A stretch of DNA of 64,000 nucleotides, from the NCBI RefSeq assembly GCF_030268045.1, contig NZ_BSDC01000002.1:596717-660716 (forward strand), given 5' to 3'. A program made the translations under genes and the position numbers. The stretch is from Geothrix edaphica. Lineage in GTDB: Bacteria; Acidobacteriota; Holophagae; Holophagales; Holophagaceae. Below are positions 7,552-18,463 of the stretch, in pieces; position 1 is the first letter of the stretch, and the number at the start of each line of letters is the position of its first letter. Below the pieces are notes generated by a model. That model did not search any database and was not told where the DNA came from. It was given only the letters and a program-made list of their open reading frames with translations.

Positions 7552-10100
7552 TTCTTCTCCAAGGGCCACTTCTCCAGCAGCACGGGCAGCAGCCACTGGG
7601 TGAGGAGGAGGGCCAGGGCCACACCGCCCAGGCAGGCCAGCCCGAGGCCCCGCAGGCCGCGGTAGCCGCTGAACACCATGCCGCCGAAGCCGGCCAGCGT
7701 GGTGCCGGCGCAGACGGCGTTGACGCGGGCCACGCGCTGGGGGGCATCGGCCTCGCCCCGGGCCCGGTGCAGCAGGTTGAAGGCCGTGTCCACGCTGACG
7801 CCCAGGGCGATGGGGATGGCCATGAGCGAGAGGAAGGTGAGGGGCTCGCCGCCCCAGCCCAGGGCGCCCAGGGCGCCGGCCTGGCTGGCCAGCAGGGGCA
7901 CCAGGGCGAACAGCGCGAAGCGCAGGCTGCGGCCGAAGAGGGCGATGACGGCGAAGATCCCTGTCAGGGCCAGGAGAACGGCCTGCTGGACCGCCTCCCG
8001 CGCGATGCCCTTCACCACGCGGAAAAGCGGCTGGGTGCCGACGAAGCGCCCTCCCGCCGCCTCGACCTCCGGGGTGAGCCGGAGGAGGGAGGCCTCGTCC
8101 AGCCGGATGGGGACCGTCAGGGCCGTGGGCAGCGGAGCGAGGGTCCGTCCGCGGTGCAGGCGATCCCAGAGCGTCCAGCGGCGGGCCTCCTCGGGCGGCT
8201 GGGCGGCCCGGGGCAGGAGGGCCTGGAGGGCCCGCACGGGCTCGCCCGGATCCGCCGCCGCGGAGGCCAGGGCGGCCAGGGGCCCCTCCAGGCCCGCGGG
8301 ATCCAGGCCCGCCCTGGCCGCGGCCTCCAGCACCTGGCGCCGCCAGGTCTCGGAGCCCAGGGCGTGGCGCAATTCGGGATCGAGGCTCTGCCAGTCGGGC
8401 ACGGGCAGGCCCGCCTCGCGGAGGATGGGGCTCAGCTTGTTCCAGCGGGCCGGCAGGCGGTCCGGATCCTCCAGGGGGATCTGGAGCGCCAGGGGCTGGA
8501 GGCTGGCGCCGAGGGTCTTCGTCAGCCGCGTCTGGAGGGTGAGGGCGGGATTGCCCTGGGCCCGGAAGCGGCGCAGGTCCTCCTCCCAGCGGGTGCGGGG
8601 TGCGCCCAGGAGCGCCAGGACCAGCAGTCCGAGGGCGGCCCAGGGGGCCCAGGCGCGGCGGCGCGGCAGGGGCGGTGGCGGCCCCGGGGCGAAGGTGCCC
8701 TTGCCCCGGTCCAGCCAGAGCAGCAGGGGCGGCATCACCAGGAAGGTGGCGGCGAGGCAGGCCAGTAGGCCCAGGCCCGTGGTGAGGCCCAGGTCGCGGA
8801 TGCCGGGGAAGGGGGCGAAGGCCAGGGCCAGAAAAGCCAGGGCTGTGGCCAAGGCACCGGCCACCACGCCGGGTCCCGTGCCGAGCAGCGCCGCACGCAG
8901 GGCCCGGGCCTTGACCCGGCCCGCCCGGCGCTCCTCGCGGTAGCGGCTGAAGAGCAGGATGCCCACGTCGTCGCCCACGCCCAGCAGCACGGCGCCGAAG
9001 CCCGCGGCCATGAGGTTCACACGCCCCAGGATCCAGCCCGTGAGCCCCAGGGCCCACACCATGCCGATGAGGAGGGGGCCCATGACGAAGCCGTAGCCGG
9101 CAAGGGTGCGGAAGCCCAGCCAGTACACCAGGCCGATGAGGACGAAGCTGAGGGCCAGGCTGAGGAGCACCTCGAGGGTGAGCCGGTGGGACTCCCAGGC
9201 GGTGATGGCATGGGCGCCGGTGGCCTGGAGGGGGAAGGCGCGCTCGGCCTGGGGCGCCAGCGCGGCCTCGACCGCCTTCAGGGTGGCGGCCTCGGGCAGA
9301 GGGCCCTCGGCCCCGCGGCCCAGCCAGGCCAGGGCGCGGGTGGTGGCCTTCACCTCCGTGGCCGGGAAGCCCGCCACCAGGGGCAGCAGGACGAAGCGGC
9401 CGTCCTTGGTCTCCAGGTAGCCCGTCCGCATGCGCAGGGTGAAGGCGCGGCCCAGGGCCTGGGCCCTGGCCATGCCCTCGCCGGTCTGGGGGGCCAGGTC
9501 CCGGAGCCCCAGGGGATCGAGGCGGGCCAGGGCCGCGGGGAGGGGCTCGGGCGAGGCCAGGGCGCGGGCCGTGGCCTGCAGGCGCCGCTGGACTTCCGCG
9601 GGCTCCTTCAGGGGGGCCAGCCGGTCCCCCAGCCAGGCGGGGGCCAGGGCGTAGAGGGTCTCCGTGGTGAGGCGGCTCACGGCCGCGTCGCCCTCGGTGA
9701 TGGCGCCCACGGCCAAGAGTGCCGGCCAAGGGCTCAGGCCGCCGGGGCCGGGCACCGGCACGGGATCGGACAGGCGGCCCTCGGCGGCCAGGCCGTTGAG
9801 GGGCAGACCGCCCTTCGTGAGGAGCCGGTCCACCAGGCCCTCAGCCCAGGCGCGGCGGGCCTCCAGGTCGGCCTCGCTGCCCTCCGCCACCAGCCAGAGC
9901 AGCTCCTGCTGGCCGACGCCCGCCTCCAGGTTCGCCCGCACGGCGGGGTGTTCCGCCGGCAGCAGGCTCATGAGGTCCAGGGCCCGCTCCACGCGCAGGG
10001 TGCCCCAGCCCAGCACCAGGGAGAGGCCCGCCGTGAGGAGCCAGAGCCCCGGGGACCGGGACAGGTGCAGGCGGAGGAGGCCGCGGAGCAGAGCCTTCAT
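7548..10100 (-). CDS. MMPL/RND-superfamily membrane exporter
   Basis: An 850-residue protein with the two-fold RND layout: one N-terminal helix, a large periplasmic loop (about 40-250), a block of five to six helices (250-450, including VLLGVGDDVGILLFSRYREER), a second N-terminal-type helix at about 480, a second loop and a second helix block (690-850, with IPIALGVSVDTAFNLLHR). The GDD and D-x-x-F segments in transmembrane helix 4 of each half are the usual proton-relay positions. This branch exports lipids or hydrophobic envelope molecules such as hopanoids or mycolate-like lipids. It lies 3 bp downstream of the DnaC-like gene. Confidence 0.85.
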   Translation of the reverse strand: MKALLRGLLRLHLSRSPGLWLLTAGLSLVLGWGTLRVERALDLMSLLPAEHPAVRANLEAGVGQQELLWLVAEGSEADLEARRAWAEGLVDRLLTKGGLPLNGLAAEGRLSDPVPVPGPGGLSPWPALLAVGAITEGDAAVSRLTTETLYALAPAWLGDRLAPLKEPAEVQRRLQATARALASPEPLPAALARLDPLGLRDLAPQTGEGMARAQALGRAFTLRMRTGYLETKDGRFVLLPLVAGFPATEVKATTRALAWLGRGAEGPLPEAATLKAVEAALAPQAERAFPLQATGAHAITAWESHRLTLEVLLSLALSFVLIGLVYWLGFRTLAGYGFVMGPLLIGMVWALGLTGWILGRVNLMAAGFGAVLLGVGDDVGILLFSRYREERRAGRVKARALRAALLGTGPGVVAGALATALAFLALAFAPFPGIRDLGLTTGLGLLACLAATFLVMPPLLLWLDRGKGTFAPGPPPPLPRRRAWAPWAALGLLVLALLGAPRTRWEEDLRRFRAQGNPALTLQTRLTKTLGASLQPLALQIPLEDPDRLPARWNKLSPILREAGLPVPDWQSLDPELRHALGSETWRRQVLEAAARAGLDPAGLEGPLAALASAAADPGEPVRALQALLPRAAQPPEEARRWTLWDRLHRGRTLAPLPTALTVPIRLDEASLLRLTPEVEAAGGRFVGTQPLFRVVKGIAREAVQQAVLLALTGIFAVIALFGRSLRFALFALVPLLASQAGALGALGWGGEPLTFLSLMAIPIALGVSVDTAFNLLHRARGEADAPQRVARVNAVCAGTTLAGFGGMVFSGYRGLRGLGLACLGGVALALLLTQWLLPVLLEKWPLEKK

Positions 10101-10103
10101 CGC

Positions 10104-10991
10104 CTACCCGCGCTCCATGCGCTCGATCCAGGGCTTCAGGGCCGGCACCATCTCCACTCGCTCGGCGCCGCGCAGCCGCTCCAGGAGGCTGCCATCCTCC
10201 AGGCGGGCCAGGGGGTGGTTCTCGCGACGGTCCAGGGCCTCGGGGGGGCCCGCGGAGGTCAGGATGGTGGGCAGCTCCTCGCTGTAGCGGTGATCCAGCA
10301 GCTGGGCCAGGGCCGCGGCCACGCGGAGGTCCGAGTCCATGCGGTCCCAGTCGTCCAGCACCAGGAGGGGCGGATCCTGGAGGGGCTCCACCAGGTCGCG
10401 CACGCTCTGGAAGGCCTGGTTTTGGAAGCTGCGCACGTCGTAGTAGGCGTCCTTGATGGCCTGGCTGAGCGTCCGCACGGAGACGAACCGGCCGCCCTTG
10501 CCCGTGCGCTCGGTCCAGGCCCGCAGGGCTGCAGCAGCCAGGGTGCTCCGGCCGCTCTGGGCGGGGCCGTGGATCCACCACAGCTCCCAGCCGTGGCGGA
10601 ACTTGTGCTTGCCGTTGGAGGCCCACTGGAAGAGGGAGTCAGCACCGGCGGGCCGGATGCCGTGCTCCGGGCGGCGCTTGAGGGCGGCGAGGAGCTTCAC
10701 GAGATCGTCGCGGCCCTCCAGGTCGCCCACCTCGTCGACGGGCCTCGCCAGCAGGTCCTCCAGGTCCGCCACGCGGTCCAGGAGGGCGCGGGCGTGGCAG
10801 GCCTGGACGTTGTTCCACCACTTCCAGAAGCGGGCGAAGTCGGCTTCCCGGTAGCGGGCGGGCAGGCCGAGGGTTTCCGCGTCCGGGGCCACATCCGCCG
10901 TGCAGCCGCAGACCAGCACCGGCTTCTGGGGATCGGGATCGAAGATGAGTCCCTGGCCCTGGCAGCGGGGACAGTCAGGACGCCCTTTCAT
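10104..10991 (-). CDS. DnaC/IstB-like AAA+ ATPase with an N-terminal Cys knuckle
   Basis: A 295-residue protein. Residues 7-30 hold C-x2-C...C-x-C, a likely zinc site like that of primosomal loader proteins. The AAA+ core carries a P-loop at 142-150 (GPAQSGRST) in which the usual Lys is Arg148, then Walker B in LLVLDDWDRMD and a sensor-1-like TILTSAG. The fold suggests a helicase loader or a regulator of replication initiation. The Arg substitution may weaken ATP hydrolysis. It overlaps the upstream sigma-factor gene by 4 bp. Confidence 0.72.
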   Translation of the reverse strand: MKGRPDCPRCQGQGLIFDPDPQKPVLVCGCTADVAPDAETLGLPARYREADFARFWKWWNNVQACHARALLDRVADLEDLLARPVDEVGDLEGRDDLVKLLAALKRRPEHGIRPAGADSLFQWASNGKHKFRHGWELWWIHGPAQSGRSTLAAAALRAWTERTGKGGRFVSVRTLSQAIKDAYYDVRSFQNQAFQSVRDLVEPLQDPPLLVLDDWDRMDSDLRVAAALAQLLDHRYSEELPTILTSAGPPEALDRRENHPLARLEDGSLLERLRGAERVEMVPALKPWIERMERG

Positions 10992-11854
10992 GGCCCGTCT
11001 CCGCCCCGCAGGAAGCCGCCCAGCACCTCGCGGCGGCGCTCGCGGATGCGGGAGAAGGCCCGCTCCTCCAGCTGGCGCACGCGCTCCCGGGAGATGGGCG
11101 GATCGAACTGCTTGCCGATCTGCTCGAGGGTCAGCGGCTCATGCCCGCCCAGACCGAAGTGGAGGGCGATGATCTTGCGCTCCTTCTCGCTGAGGGTCTG
11201 CAGGCTCGCCTCGATCTGTTCCAGGAACGCCTCCTGGTCCAGCGTGTGCATGGCGGAGGGCTCCACCTCCTGCTCCAGGCTGTCGCCCACGGTGAGGTCC
11301 GAGTCACCCAGGCCCTGTTCGGTGGAGACCGTGGAGGTGGTCTGCTGGAGCAGCTGGAGCCGCTCCACCTCCTCCACGGTGAGGTTCGCGGCGGTGGCGA
11401 TCTCCTGCAGCATGGGCACCCGGCCCAGGGACTGGCTGAGCTTCTGGGTGACGCGGTTCAGCTGCACGAGGTGGCCCGCCACCTTCTGGGGCAGGCGGAT
11501 CTTGTTCCCGTGTTCGGCCAGGGCGTGGAAGATGGCCTGCCGCACCCACCAGGAGGCGTAGGTGAGGAACTTGTTCTGTCGCTCGGGATCGAAGCGCTTG
11601 GCGGCCTCGATGAGGCCCAGGTTGCCCTCGCTGATGAGGTCCAGCAGATCGAGGCCCATGCCCTCGAACTTCCGCGCCTCCTTCACCACGAAGCGGAGGT
11701 TGCCCTCGACGAGCTTGCGGAGGCCTTCGGGGTTGCGGTCGTTCTGCCACAGGCGCCCGTTGATGCGCTCCTCCTCTGCCGTCAGCAGGGGCAGGTGGCG
11801 GATGGAGTCGAAGTACTTGTCGAGCGAACGCTCTTCGAGATGCCGGAGGGGCAC
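10988..11854 (-). CDS. RpoD/RpoS-like sigma-70 family factor
   Basis: A 288-residue group 2/3 sigma factor without region 1.1. Region 1.2/2.1 starts at SLDKYFDSIRHLPLLTAEEE. Region 2 contains LLDLISEGNLGLIEAAKRFD and TYASWWVRQAIFHAL (core binding, -10 recognition and melting). Region 3 follows, and region 4 ends with the helix-turn-helix TLEQIGKQFDPPISRERVRQ for -35 contact. Size and layout fit an alternative sigma factor (RpoS- or RpoH-like) rather than the housekeeping one. It is first in the operon with the DnaC-like ATPase, MMPL exporter and methyltransferase. Confidence 0.88.
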   Translation of the reverse strand: MPLRHLEERSLDKYFDSIRHLPLLTAEEERINGRLWQNDRNPEGLRKLVEGNLRFVVKEARKFEGMGLDLLDLISEGNLGLIEAAKRFDPERQNKFLTYASWWVRQAIFHALAEHGNKIRLPQKVAGHLVQLNRVTQKLSQSLGRVPMLQEIATAANLTVEEVERLQLLQQTTSTVSTEQGLGDSDLTVGDSLEQEVEPSAMHTLDQEAFLEQIEASLQTLSEKERKIIALHFGLGGHEPLTLEQIGKQFDPPISRERVRQLEERAFSRIRERRREVLGGFLRGGDGP

Positions 11855-11916
11855 GGATCACCTAGGGAGAAGGATCAGCATAGCAAGCGATCCGCGCCGC
11901 TTGCGAAGCCTCGTGT

Positions 11917-12294
11917 TCAGCTGCGCTTGCGCAACCCGTGCGAGGCGAGCTTCACGAGGCCCGTGCCGCTGACGGGCCGGGGCACGTCCTTGACGCCGGC
12001 GGCCTCCAGGGCCTGGGCCAGCCGCTCCAGGTCCTCCTGCATGCGGTTCAGGCGGTCCCGCAGGGTGAGGACCACCTCCACCCCGGCCAGGTTCACGCCG
12101 AGGTCGCGGGTGAGGTTGAGGATGAACTCCAGGCGCTCCAGGTCGTCATCGCTGTACAGGCGGGTCTTGCCCTCGGTGCGGCTGGGCGTGAGCAGGCCCT
12201 CGCGCTCGTAGAGGCGCAGGGTCTGGGGGTGCACGCCGTAGCGCATGGACACCACGCCGATCATGTAGGCGCCGAGTCTCGGGTCCTTAGCCAT
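11917..12294 (-). CDS. hspR: HspR-type MerR-family heat-shock repressor
   Basis: A 125-residue MerR-family protein with the winged-helix segment [21 protein letters not shown], the second DNA-contact segment [15 protein letters not shown], and a C-terminal coiled coil ([19 protein letters not shown]). The motif [13 protein letters not shown] and the position downstream of dnaJ identify it as HspR, which represses dnaK operons in actinobacteria and other phyla by binding HAIR inverted repeats with DnaK as co-repressor. The ATG at 12294 is chosen because GGAG sits 9 bases upstream; it overlaps the dnaJ stop by 8 bp. Confidence 0.9.
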   Translation of the reverse strand: MAKDPRLGAYMIGVVSMRYGVHPQTLRLYEREGLLTPSRTEGKTRLYSDDDLERLEFILNLTRDLGVNLAGVEVVLTLRDRLNRMQEDLERLAQALEAAGVKDVPRPVSGTGLVKLASHGLRKRS

Positions 12295-13354
12295 GGCTCG
12301 CACTCCGTTGCTTCCGCACGTCCGCGTCGTTCAGCTCCGCCAGCTCCCGCAGGAGCTCCTTGCTGCGCTCGTCCTGGATCTGGGGCGTCACCACGGCCAC
12401 TTCCGCGATGAGGTCGCCCCGCTGGCTGCCCCTCGGGATGGGCATGCCCTGGCCCTTGAGCCGGAGCCGGGCCCCGGTCTGGGTGCCCGGGGGCACCTTG
12501 ATGGTCTGCTGGCCCTCGGGGGTGGGCACGTCCACTTTCGCCCCCAGGGCGGCTTCCGAAAAACTGATGGGCAGCCGGACATAGAGGTTCGGCCCCTTGC
12601 GCTCGAAGCGCGCGTCCGCCTCCATGCTGATCTGCAGGTAGAGGTCGCCGGGCCCGCCACCGCGGCGGCCCGCCTCGCCCTTGCCCGCCACCCGCAGGCG
12701 CGCCCCGTCCTCCACGCCCGCGGGGATGGCGATGGTCACGGTCTCCTGCCGGGGATGCCGACCGGCGCCGCCACACTCGGGGCAAGCCGGGGCGCGCATC
12801 CCCCGGCCCTGGCAGTCGGGACAGGTGCGGCCGAAGGAGAGAAAGCCCGAGCCCCCGCCCACCTTGCCCTTGCCCCCGCAGGTGCGGCAGGGCTCCTGCT
12901 TCTTGGCGGCCTCGCCGGTGCCGCGGCAGGCCATGCAGGGCTCGGAGCGGTTCACGCGCAGGTTGAGCCGCGTGCCCTCGAAGGCCTCCCGGAAGCCCAG
13001 GCGCACGGTGTGGACCAGGTCCTCGCCGCGCTCGGGCCCGTGGCGCATGGGACGCCCGCCGAACCCCGCGAAGATGTCCTCGAAGGAGAAGCCCGCGTCC
13101 GGCTCGAAGCCCGGCGGGACCTGGGCCCCGGGGCCGCTGGGATCGCCGTAGGTGTCGTAGTTCTTCCGCTTCTCGGGGTCCGACAGGACATCATTGGCCT
13201 CGGCCAGCTTCTTGAACTCCGCCTCGGCCTTGGCGTCGCCCGGGTTCAGGTCCGGGTGGTGCTTTCGCGCCAGCTTCCGGTACGCCTTCTTGATGTCCTC
13301 CTCCGAGGCCGTCCGAGGCACGCCCAGGATCTTGTAGTAGTCGGGATGGGGCAT
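12287..13354 (-). CDS. dnaJ: Chaperone protein DnaJ (type I)
   Basis: A 355-residue Hsp40 co-chaperone. The J-domain (residues 1-70) carries HPD in [12 protein letters not shown] Gly/Phe-rich linker follows ([14 protein letters not shown]). The zinc-binding domain has all four C-x2-C-x-G-x-G repeats ([32 protein letters not shown]), and the C-terminal substrate-binding beta domains are complete. It stimulates DnaK ATPase and delivers clients. The gene lies between dnaK, from which a strong terminator separates it, and hspR, which it overlaps; grpE is not nearby. Confidence 0.95.
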   Translation of the reverse strand: MPHPDYYKILGVPRTASEEDIKKAYRKLARKHHPDLNPGDAKAEAEFKKLAEANDVLSDPEKRKNYDTYGDPSGPGAQVPPGFEPDAGFSFEDIFAGFGGRPMRHGPERGEDLVHTVRLGFREAFEGTRLNLRVNRSEPCMACRGTGEAAKKQEPCRTCGGKGKVGGGSGFLSFGRTCPDCQGRGMRAPACPECGGAGRHPRQETVTIAIPAGVEDGARLRVAGKGEAGRRGGGPGDLYLQISMEADARFERKGPNLYVRLPISFSEAALGAKVDVPTPEGQQTIKVPPGTQTGARLRLKGQGMPIPRGSQRGDLIAEVAVVTPQIQDERSKELLRELAELNDADVRKQRSASHG

Positions 13355-13392
13355 GGGTTTAGTCTAAAGCACTCAGATTTGTCCAAGGCACA

Positions 13393-13422
13393 AAAATGGG
13401 GAGCCCGCGGGCTCCCCATTTT
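13393..13422. terminator. Perfect 30-bp palindromic terminator after dnaK
   Basis: Bases 13393-13422 form a perfect palindrome with the arm AAAATGGGGAGCCCG. On the minus strand it reads as a GC-rich stem ending in TTTT, just downstream of the dnaK stop. It should attenuate transcription from dnaK into dnaJ, giving more DnaK than DnaJ. Confidence 0.85.
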
Positions 13423-13432
13423 CGTGCCCAGG

Positions 13433-15325
<1,893 letters not shown>

Positions 15326-15353
15326 GGGGTCGCTCCTTCTGAGGGTGGCTGCT

Positions 15354-15388
15354 GGGGGACAGGCCGGGCTGCGCCCACCCTGTCCCCC
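15354..15388 (-). promoter_or_regulatory. Hairpin in the dnaK leader
   Basis: Perfect 10-bp arms (GGGGGACAGG at 15354-15363 and CCTGTCCCCC at 15379-15388) enclose a 15-base loop, 29 bases upstream of the dnaK start codon. It would fold in the mRNA leader. A structural or temperature-responsive role is possible but not shown; it is not a CIRCE or HAIR element. Confidence 0.45.
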
Positions 15389-15449
15389 TAGGATAGAGGA
15401 AAGGAACCTTCCGTCAATACGATCTTCTAAAAACGACTCATATTTTCTT

Positions 15450-15480
15450 CTTGTTTGATGGTGTTGTCAAAATGGATATG
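15450..15480 (-). promoter_or_regulatory. dnaK: Candidate sigma-70 promoter for dnaK
   Basis: On the minus strand a consensus -35 box TTGACA (complement of 15475-15480) is followed, at 17-19 bases, by an AT-rich stretch containing AAAATAT, a plausible -10. It lies about 130 bp upstream of dnaK, leaving room for the leader hairpin. No transcription start data are available. Confidence 0.45.
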
Positions 15481-15489
15481 CTGACAGCC

Positions 15490-15678
15490 ATGACGCTTCG
15501 CCCCTGCCCCACCTGCCGCACCCCCACCTCCTGGGAGGGCAACCCCTTCAAGCCCTTCTGCTCGGAGCGCTGCCAGCTCCGGGATCTGGGGGCTTGGGCC
15601 AGCGAAAGCTACCGCATCCCGGAAAAGCCGCAGGAGGAGGACGGCGAGGGCTGGAGCGGCGAGGGCGAAGAGGGCTGA
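15490..15678 (+). CDS. yacG: DNA gyrase inhibitor YacG (zinc protein)
   Basis: A 62-residue protein with C-x2-C (CPTCRTP) and C-x3-C (CSERC) flanking the conserved [16 protein letters not shown] signature of YacG. The family binds one zinc ion and in E. coli inhibits gyrase by binding GyrB. The acidic tail ([14 protein letters not shown]) is usual. The ATG at 15490 starts right before the conserved region; an ATG at 15472 would add six residues. It is divergent from dnaK and converges on the HMG-CoA-lyase-like gene. Confidence 0.88.
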   Translation: MTLRPCPTCRTPTSWEGNPFKPFCSERCQLRDLGAWASESYRIPEKPQEEDGEGWSGEGEEG

Positions 15679-15685
15679 TGCGGCC

Positions 15686-16648
15686 TCAGGCCTCAGCCCG
15701 GGCCCTGATGGCCTCCAGGCTGGCGGGCACCGGATGCAGGTCCTGGCTGCGCCCTGCATGCAGCACCTGACCCGGGACGTCATGGCCCACCAGCTCGGGC
15801 AGGCCCCGGGCGGCGGCCAGGAGTCGCGGCAGGTCCACGGCCACCGGAACCCCCATGGCCTGGAACAGGTGGACTAGGTCCTCAGTGCAGACGTTCCCGG
15901 TGGCGCCCGGCGCGTAGGGGCAGCCCCCCAGGCCGCCCAGGGAGGCATCGAAGCGGACGACCCCGGCTTCCACCGCCGCCAGGGCGTTCGACAGGCCCAG
16001 GCCCCGGGTGTTGTGGAGGTGGGCCGTGAGCTCGGCCTCCGGGAACCGCGCCCGGAAGGCCCCGCAGAGGGAGGCCACCTGGCCCGGATGGGCCATGCCC
16101 GTGGTGTCGCAAAGGGTGATGCCGCCCACGCCCCGGGCCAGGAACCGCTCCGCGAGGCCCAGCACCGTGGCCTCGGGGACCGCGCCTTCCATGGGGCAAC
16201 CGAAGGAGGTGGAGATCGACACGTTCAGGGCCGCGCCGGTTCCCCGCGCCAGGTCCACCACCTTCAGCAGCCGCGCCACGGACTGCTCCCGGGTCATGCG
16301 GAGGTTGAGCAGGTTGTGGGTCTCGCTGGCGGACATCACCAGGTTCAGCTCGTCCGTGTTCGCGGCGAGGGCCCGCTCGGCGCCCCGGAGGTTCGGCACC
16401 AGGGCCGTGTAGACCACGCCGGGGACGCGCCGGATCCCGCGCATGACCTCGTCGGCGTCGGCCAGGGCGGGGATGGCCTTGGGCGAGGTGAAGGAGGTGA
16501 CCTCGATCTTGGCCAGGCCGCAGAGGCTCAGGGCATCGATCAGATCGATCTTGTCGGCCGTGGGGATAAAGCAGTCCTCGATCTGGAACCCGTCGCGGGG
16601 GCCCACTTCCTGGATGAGGATGGGATGAGAGGAGCGGTGCTCGAACAT
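15686..16648 (-). CDS. Hydroxymethylglutaryl-CoA lyase-like enzyme
   Basis: A 320-residue HMGL-like TIM-barrel enzyme that would cleave 3-hydroxy-3-methylglutaryl-CoA (or a related acyl-CoA) to acetyl-CoA and acetoacetate. EVGPRDGFQIE carries the catalytic Arg-Asp pair, ITLCDTTGMAHPGQV holds the catalytic Asp segment, HLHNTRGLGLSNA gives the metal-binding His-x-His, and GLGGCPYAPGATGNVCTEDLV is the HMGL signature with the active-site Cys. GAGGAG stands 6 bases before the ATG. It follows a CaiB-type CoA-transferase by 8 bp, suggesting a CoA-ester catabolic unit. Confidence 0.88.
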   Translation of the reverse strand: MFEHRSSHPILIQEVGPRDGFQIEDCFIPTADKIDLIDALSLCGLAKIEVTSFTSPKAIPALADADEVMRGIRRVPGVVYTALVPNLRGAERALAANTDELNLVMSASETHNLLNLRMTREQSVARLLKVVDLARGTGAALNVSISTSFGCPMEGAVPEATVLGLAERFLARGVGGITLCDTTGMAHPGQVASLCGAFRARFPEAELTAHLHNTRGLGLSNALAAVEAGVVRFDASLGGLGGCPYAPGATGNVCTEDLVHLFQAMGVPVAVDLPRLLAAARGLPELVGHDVPGQVLHAGRSQDLHPVPASLEAIRARAEA

Positions 16649-16656
16649 GGGACTCC

Positions 16657-17850
16657 TCAGATCACGCCCTTGGCGCGCAGTTCCGTCATGGCCGCCTCGG
16701 ACACGCCCGCCCGGCGCAGCACGGCTTCCGTATCCGCCCCCAGGGCCGGCGCGGGGCGCTCCACCTGGCCCGGCGTGAGGCTCAGCTTGGGCACGATGCC
16801 CGGGACCTCGATGGCCTGGCCGTCGGGCAGGCGGGCCTGGAGGATCATGTCGCGGGCCCGGAAGTGGGGATCCTCGGCGATGTCCCGGGCGTTGTAGATG
16901 CGTCCCGCGGGCACTCGGGCCTCGTCCAGGGCCGCAAGCACCTCGTCCAGGGACCGCGTGGCCGACCAGGCGCCGATGGCCGCATCCAGCTCCGCGGCGC
17001 GGGCGGCGCGGCCGTCGTTGCCCGCCAGCCCAGAATCCTCGGCCAGGTCCTCCCGGCCGATGCAGACCATGAGGCGCTTGAAGATGCCGTCGCCGTTGCC
17101 CGCGATGAGGGCGTAGCCACCGTCCGCGCAGCGGTAGGCATTGGTGGGCGCGATGCCCGGCAGGGCGCTGCCCGAGGGCTCGCGCACCACGCCGAAGGCG
17201 CTGTACTCGGGCAGCAGGCTCTCCATCATGTGGAAGACGGCCTCGTAGAGGGCCACGTCGATGACCTGCCCTTCGCCACCATTCACCTTCCGGTGGTAGA
17301 GGGCCAGCAGCACGCCGAGGGCCCCGTGCAGGCCCGCCAGGGAGTCGCCGATGGACACGCCCACCCGCACGGGTGTGCGCCCAGGTTCGGCCGTGAGGTG
17401 GCGCAGGCCGCCCATGGCCTCGCCGATGACGCCGAAGCCCGGGCGGTCCCGGTAGGGCCCCGTCTGGCCGTAGCCGGAGATCCGCAGCATCACCAGGCCG
17501 GGGTTGAGGGCGTGCAGGTCCTCCCACCCCAGGCCCCAGCCTTCGAGGGTGCCCGGCCGGAAGTTCTCGATGAGGACGTCCGCCTCCTTCGCCAGGTCCC
17601 GGGCGATCGCCTGGGCCTCGGGCTTCCGCAGGTCCAGCTCCACGGACTGCTTGTTGCGCGACTGCACCTGCCACCAGACGGAGGTGCCGTCCTTCAGCAG
17701 GCGCCACTTGCGCAGGGGATCGCCCGCGCCCGGCGGCTCGATCTTGATGACCTCCGCCCCGAACTCGCCGAGGATCTTGGCCGCGAAGGGCCCCGCGATG
17801 AGCTGGCCCAGTTCGAGGACGCGGAGGCCGCTGAGGACGGAGGGCTGCAT
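16657..17850 (-). CDS. CaiB/BaiF-type (class III) CoA-transferase
   Basis: A 397-residue class III CoA-transferase. The N-terminus GLRVLELGQLIAGPFAAKILGEFGAEVIK is characteristic, as are SVELDLRKPEAQ, VLIENFRPGTLEGWGLGWEDL (with the aspartyl nucleophile region downstream) and LRISGYGQTGPYRDRPGF. These enzymes move CoA between carboxylic acids. Co-location with the HMGL-like lyase suggests use of a branched or dicarboxylic acyl-CoA such as a succinyl- or methylglutaconyl-type ester; the substrate is inferred only. Confidence 0.9.
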   Translation of the reverse strand: MQPSVLSGLRVLELGQLIAGPFAAKILGEFGAEVIKIEPPGAGDPLRKWRLLKDGTSVWWQVQSRNKQSVELDLRKPEAQAIARDLAKEADVLIENFRPGTLEGWGLGWEDLHALNPGLVMLRISGYGQTGPYRDRPGFGVIGEAMGGLRHLTAEPGRTPVRVGVSIGDSLAGLHGALGVLLALYHRKVNGGEGQVIDVALYEAVFHMMESLLPEYSAFGVVREPSGSALPGIAPTNAYRCADGGYALIAGNGDGIFKRLMVCIGREDLAEDSGLAGNDGRAARAAELDAAIGAWSATRSLDEVLAALDEARVPAGRIYNARDIAEDPHFRARDMILQARLPDGQAIEVPGIVPKLSLTPGQVERPAPALGADTEAVLRRAGVSEAAMTELRAKGVI

Positions 17851-17875
17851 GGAGGGCTCGCGAGAGGGGCGGGGT

Positions 17876-18463
17876 CTAGACCGCGCCGAGGATGCCGAGG
17901 AGCGCGCCGGCCGCCAGGAGCCAGAGCACGTGGAGCCGCGTGCGCCAGACCAGCAGGGCCGTGGCGGTGGTCAGCAGCCAGAGGGGCCAGGCCGGGCCGG
18001 CATCGTGGGCCGTGCGGGCCAGGATCCAGCCGGTGGCCAGCATGAGGCCGATGACGACGGGGGCCATGCCCTGCTTGAAGGCCCGCACCGCGCGGAGGTG
18101 CCGGTTCCGGTGTCCCCACTGGGAGGCCAGGTGCGTGACGATGGTGCTGGGCAGCAGGATACCGGTCAGGGCGAGGGCCACCCCGGCCAGCGCCAGCAGC
18201 GGCCCGCCGGAGTTCATGCCCAGGTTCCAGCCCAGGAGGGCCACGAAGAGGATGTTCGGGCCCGGCGCCGCCTGCGCGAGCGTGATGGAGCTGCTGAACT
18301 GGGTCTCGCTGAGCCACCGCTGCTGGAGCACCAGGTAGCGGTGCATCTCCGGCGCCGTGGTGAGGGCGCCGCCCACGGACAGCAGCGACAGCAGGAGGAA
18401 GTGGCCGAAGAGCTGCAGCCAGTCCCAGCCGTGCAGAGGGAAGGCTCCCGGGGCGGCCGTCAC
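17876..18463 (-). CDS. Chromate transporter family, short subunit 2
   Basis: A 195-residue single-domain CHR protein with about six hydrophobic helices. It contains the N-terminal GGALTTAPEMHRYLV segment and the conserved AQAAPGPNILFVALLGWNLG segment typical of the family. It starts at GTG 18463, overlapping the stop of the preceding CHR gene by 4 bp (GTGA). Two short CHR proteins usually form a heterodimeric antiporter that exports chromate, or in many bacteria sulfate-like anions. Real substrate unknown. Confidence 0.87.
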   Translation of the reverse strand: MTAAPGAFPLHGWDWLQLFGHFLLLSLLSVGGALTTAPEMHRYLVLQQRWLSETQFSSSITLAQAAPGPNILFVALLGWNLGMNSGGPLLALAGVALALTGILLPSTIVTHLASQWGHRNRHLRAVRAFKQGMAPVVIGLMLATGWILARTAHDAGPAWPLWLLTTATALLVWRTRLHVLWLLAAGALLGILGAV

